Below are positions 62,092 through 64,000 of a stretch of DNA of 64,000 nucleotides, one piece after another. The DNA is from Deltaproteobacteria bacterium. Its GTDB lineage: Bacteria > Desulfobacterota > Binatia > HRBIN30 > JACQVA1. The stretch covers positions 170,972 to 234,971 of the forward strand of contig JACOST010000015.1 in assembly GCA_016178705.1 (NCBI GenBank), read 5' to 3'. Made by a program: the position numbers and the translations under genes. The notes beneath the pieces were generated by a model. That model saw nothing but the letters and a program-made list of their open reading frames with translations. It did not search any database and had not been told where the DNA came from. Positions within the stretch are counted from its first letter, which is position 1; every line of letters starts with the position of its first letter.

Positions 62092-63918
62092 TCATCCGGC
62101 GCGCGGCAGCGAGAAGGAGAACGTTGCGCCGCGATCCGGCGCACCCTCCGCCCACACCCGCCCGCCGTGGCGGGTGATGATGCGGCGCACGGTCGCCAGG
62201 CCAATGCCAGTGCCTTCGAACTGCTCCTCCGTGTGCAGGCGCTGGAACACACCGAAGAGCTTGTCGGCGTATTGCATGTCGAAGCCGGCGCCGTTGTCGC
62301 ACACGTGCACGATCACCTCGCCGTCCTGCGCAGTGGTGCGGATCTCGATGCGGGCCTCGGAACGGGGCGCGGTGAACTTGATGGCATTGGAAAGCAAATT
62401 GACGAACACGATGCGTAACAGTCCAGGGTCCGCCTGCACTGCAGGCAATTGGTCCACGCCCCACACGATCTGTCGGCCGTTTAGCGCGGGCGCGATATCC
62501 TGCTGCACTTCCCGCACCAGTTCGTCCAGCTCGACACGCACCGGCTGCAACGCGGTGCGGCCCGTGCGCGACAAGCCGAGGAGGTCATCGATCAACCGGC
62601 TCATCTTGGTCGCCGACTGTTGGATGGTGTGTACGTAGCGGGTGGCGGTCTCGTCGAGTTGGCTGCCGGCGCGTTTGAGCAAGAGGTCGGCGAAACCGTC
62701 CATGTGCCGGATCGGAGCACGTAGATCGTGCGACACCGAGTAGGCGAACGCCTCCAGCTCTTGGTTCGAGGCCTTCAACTGTTCTTGCAGCCGTACGCGC
62801 GCCAGCGTCGCGGCGACGTGGTTTGCCAGACCATCCAGGATGGTGAGGCCTTCGGCGGCCAACGGAGCGTTGACCACCAGGTTCATGATGCCGATCGTTT
62901 CGTCGCCGACCCGCAGCGGCACGCTGGCATGCTGCAGTCCATCGTCCGTCTGACCGCCGGCACGGCATGCGCGCTCGCACTGAACGATGTTCACGACGCG
63001 TCCGAGCCTGCCTTCGAGAAGCCGCTGTTGGCAGTCGCACGTTCCCTCCATCGCGTCGGGTGCCTGCAACGACGCGGGCAAGGCGTGCGCAGCGACACAG
63101 CGGAAGCGCCCGTCGCCCTCGGCGATCCAGACCCACCCGGCCGTTCCGCCGAGCAAGTCGACCGCATGGGCGAGTGCCACCTCGAACACCTGCGACGGAC
63201 TCTCGGCCCGGTTCAGGTCGGTCGCCAGTCGGTACAGTGCCTCAATTGCGTCGTAGGAGCGCCGTAGCTGATTCTCTTTAGCGAGCAACTCCTCGTTGAC
63301 CTGCACCGCTTGTTCATAGGTGGAAATCAGCAAGTCGAGAATCTGCTGGCGTGCGGACGTGATGAAGTGGCGGTGCCCGCCGAACTGAATCTCGATCCCG
63401 GCCTCCACCCCGACGTGGCCGGTGGCGCGATCGTGAGACCGCAGGTCGTGGTTCGCTAGCAGGTAGTTGATGCGTGAGAGCAGATAGCCAAGATCGTACG
63501 GCTTGCGGACGAAGTTGTCGGCGCCGCACTCGAGACCCTTGATCACGTCGGTAGGGCTCGAGAGCGTGGTCACGAGGATGACCGGAGTGTGCGCCAGTGC
63601 GGGGTCAGACTTGACGGCGCGGCACAGCGCGTACCCGTCCATCTCGGGCATGACGACGTCGCTGATGATCAGTGCGGGCGGTTGTGCGCGTGCGAGAGAC
63701 AGGCCCTCCGCGCCGTTGCGTGCAACGCTGATCGTGTAACCACCTTCCTCCAATCCAAAGCGCAGTAGTGTCGCCTGCGTCGTACTGTCTTCGACAACCA
63801 AGACCTGCGGGCGCCGGTCGGCGGCAGCTACGTTCGTCGAGCGGTCCTCTTCTCCGCTACCAGCCGGGCGCGTCGCCCGATCGCCATGAATTTCCATTGT
63901 TGTGACTCGCTCGACCAT
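62092..63918 (-). CDS. sensor kinase: receiver-GAF-phytochrome-type HisKA-ATPase
   Basis: About 608 residues from ATG 63918 (63897 is an alternative; the frame stays open to 63996 near the window edge). Receiver (about 36-155: LIISDVVMPEMDG, KPYDLGYLL), coiled linker, GAF-like domain (about 215-390) with several Cys (CDCQQ, CERAC), HisKA with His near 394 in YSVSHDLRAPIRHMDGF, and ATPase (VNLLSNAIKFT, GTGIGLATVRRI). The SHDLRAPLR-type H-box is that of bacterial phytochromes and similar kinases, but no chromophore domain is present. It probably phosphorylates the Rcp1-like regulator. Confidence 0.92.
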   Translation of the reverse strand: MVERVTTMEIHGDRATRPAGSGEEDRSTNVAAADRRPQVLVVEDSTTQATLLRFGLEEGGYTISVARNGAEGLSLARAQPPALIISDVVMPEMDGYALCRAVKSDPALAHTPVILVTTLSSPTDVIKGLECGADNFVRKPYDLGYLLSRINYLLANHDLRSHDRATGHVGVEAGIEIQFGGHRHFITSARQQILDLLISTYEQAVQVNEELLAKENQLRRSYDAIEALYRLATDLNRAESPSQVFEVALAHAVDLLGGTAGWVWIAEGDGRFRCVAAHALPASLQAPDAMEGTCDCQQRLLEGRLGRVVNIVQCERACRAGGQTDDGLQHASVPLRVGDETIGIMNLVVNAPLAAEGLTILDGLANHVAATLARVRLQEQLKASNQELEAFAYSVSHDLRAPIRHMDGFADLLLKRAGSQLDETATRYVHTIQQSATKMSRLIDDLLGLSRTGRTALQPVRVELDELVREVQQDIAPALNGRQIVWGVDQLPAVQADPGLLRIVFVNLLSNAIKFTAPRSEARIEIRTTAQDGEVIVHVCDNGAGFDMQYADKLFGVFQRLHTEEQFEGTGIGLATVRRIITRHGGRVWAEGAPDRGATFSFSLPRAG

Positions 63919-64000
63919 CTTCGTAGTATCGTGCTGTGAACCCGCATACCGCGTGCCACGGTGCCATCTACCCGCTCTCCGGTTGCAGCGAATCAACGCA

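Overview
The window is GC-rich, densely packed bacterial chromosome. Leucine biosynthesis, a single FabI, DXR, AddAB, lipoprotein processing, class A PBP peptidoglycan synthesis, F420-type (LLM) oxidoreductase, wax-ester/DGAT acyltransferase and BadI/MenB-like genes sit beside secreted proteins carrying long Thr-Pro repeats and many long PAS-rich kinases. This mix suggests an environmental member of the old Deltaproteobacteria, for example Candidatus Binatota or a relative. That is an inference from gene content and style; no rRNA gene is present to confirm it.

Layout. 1-2.4 kb: two tandem Lgt-like genes, a small membrane ORF and an IS630-like double-HTH protein without a catalytic domain. 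2.6-7.5 kb: a FixJ-type regulator overlapping an eight-PAS FixL-type kinase. 7.5-14.1 kb: fabI, PBP1A, dxr, a DksA-like gene, an acyl-CoA dehydrogenase and tRNA-Ala(CGC). 14.3-17.6 kb: a secreted FG-GAP/Thr-Pro repeat protein and a metallopeptidase-like lipoprotein. 17.7-26.5 kb: addBA, leuC and leuD. 26.6-31.97 kb: a kinase, a decayed DUF5615-like remnant, a divergent diiron protein/Rieske ferredoxin pair, infA, an extended rpsU, an RRM protein and a BadI/MenB crotonase. 32.1-38.1 kb: a second Thr-Pro repeat surface protein, an epoxide hydrolase and an acyltransferase-hydrolase-LLM operon. 38.2-45.5 kb: a Cys-rich membrane protein with WS/DGAT, copCD, and an Ada-AlkA/Ogt/isocitrate-lyase-like operon. 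45.5-48.4 kb: peroxiredoxin, SRPBCC protein and several small genes, including a zinc-ribbon protein.

48.6-56.2 kb is a catabolic or detoxification cluster: a frameshifted GST, two phenol-hydroxylase-like flavoprotein monooxygenases, a TetR regulator, a thioredoxin-fold gene, a VOC dioxygenase-like gene and an atypical SDR. The thioredoxin-fold gene is the most striking feature. An in-frame TGA replaces the first cysteine of its FW-C-PPC motif, the reading frame continues for 254 codons with recognisable family sequence, and a GC-rich hairpin of bacterial SECIS geometry follows the TGA. It is probably a selenoprotein. 57.4-64 kb is a signalling island: a CheY protein, a Rcp1-like receiver and three receiver-linked kinases.

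A second notable point is a pair of zinc-ribbon genes 10 kb apart in opposite orientation. Over the aligned 51 codons, 13 of their 14 differences are silent. Several intergenic palindromes look like dispersed repeats.
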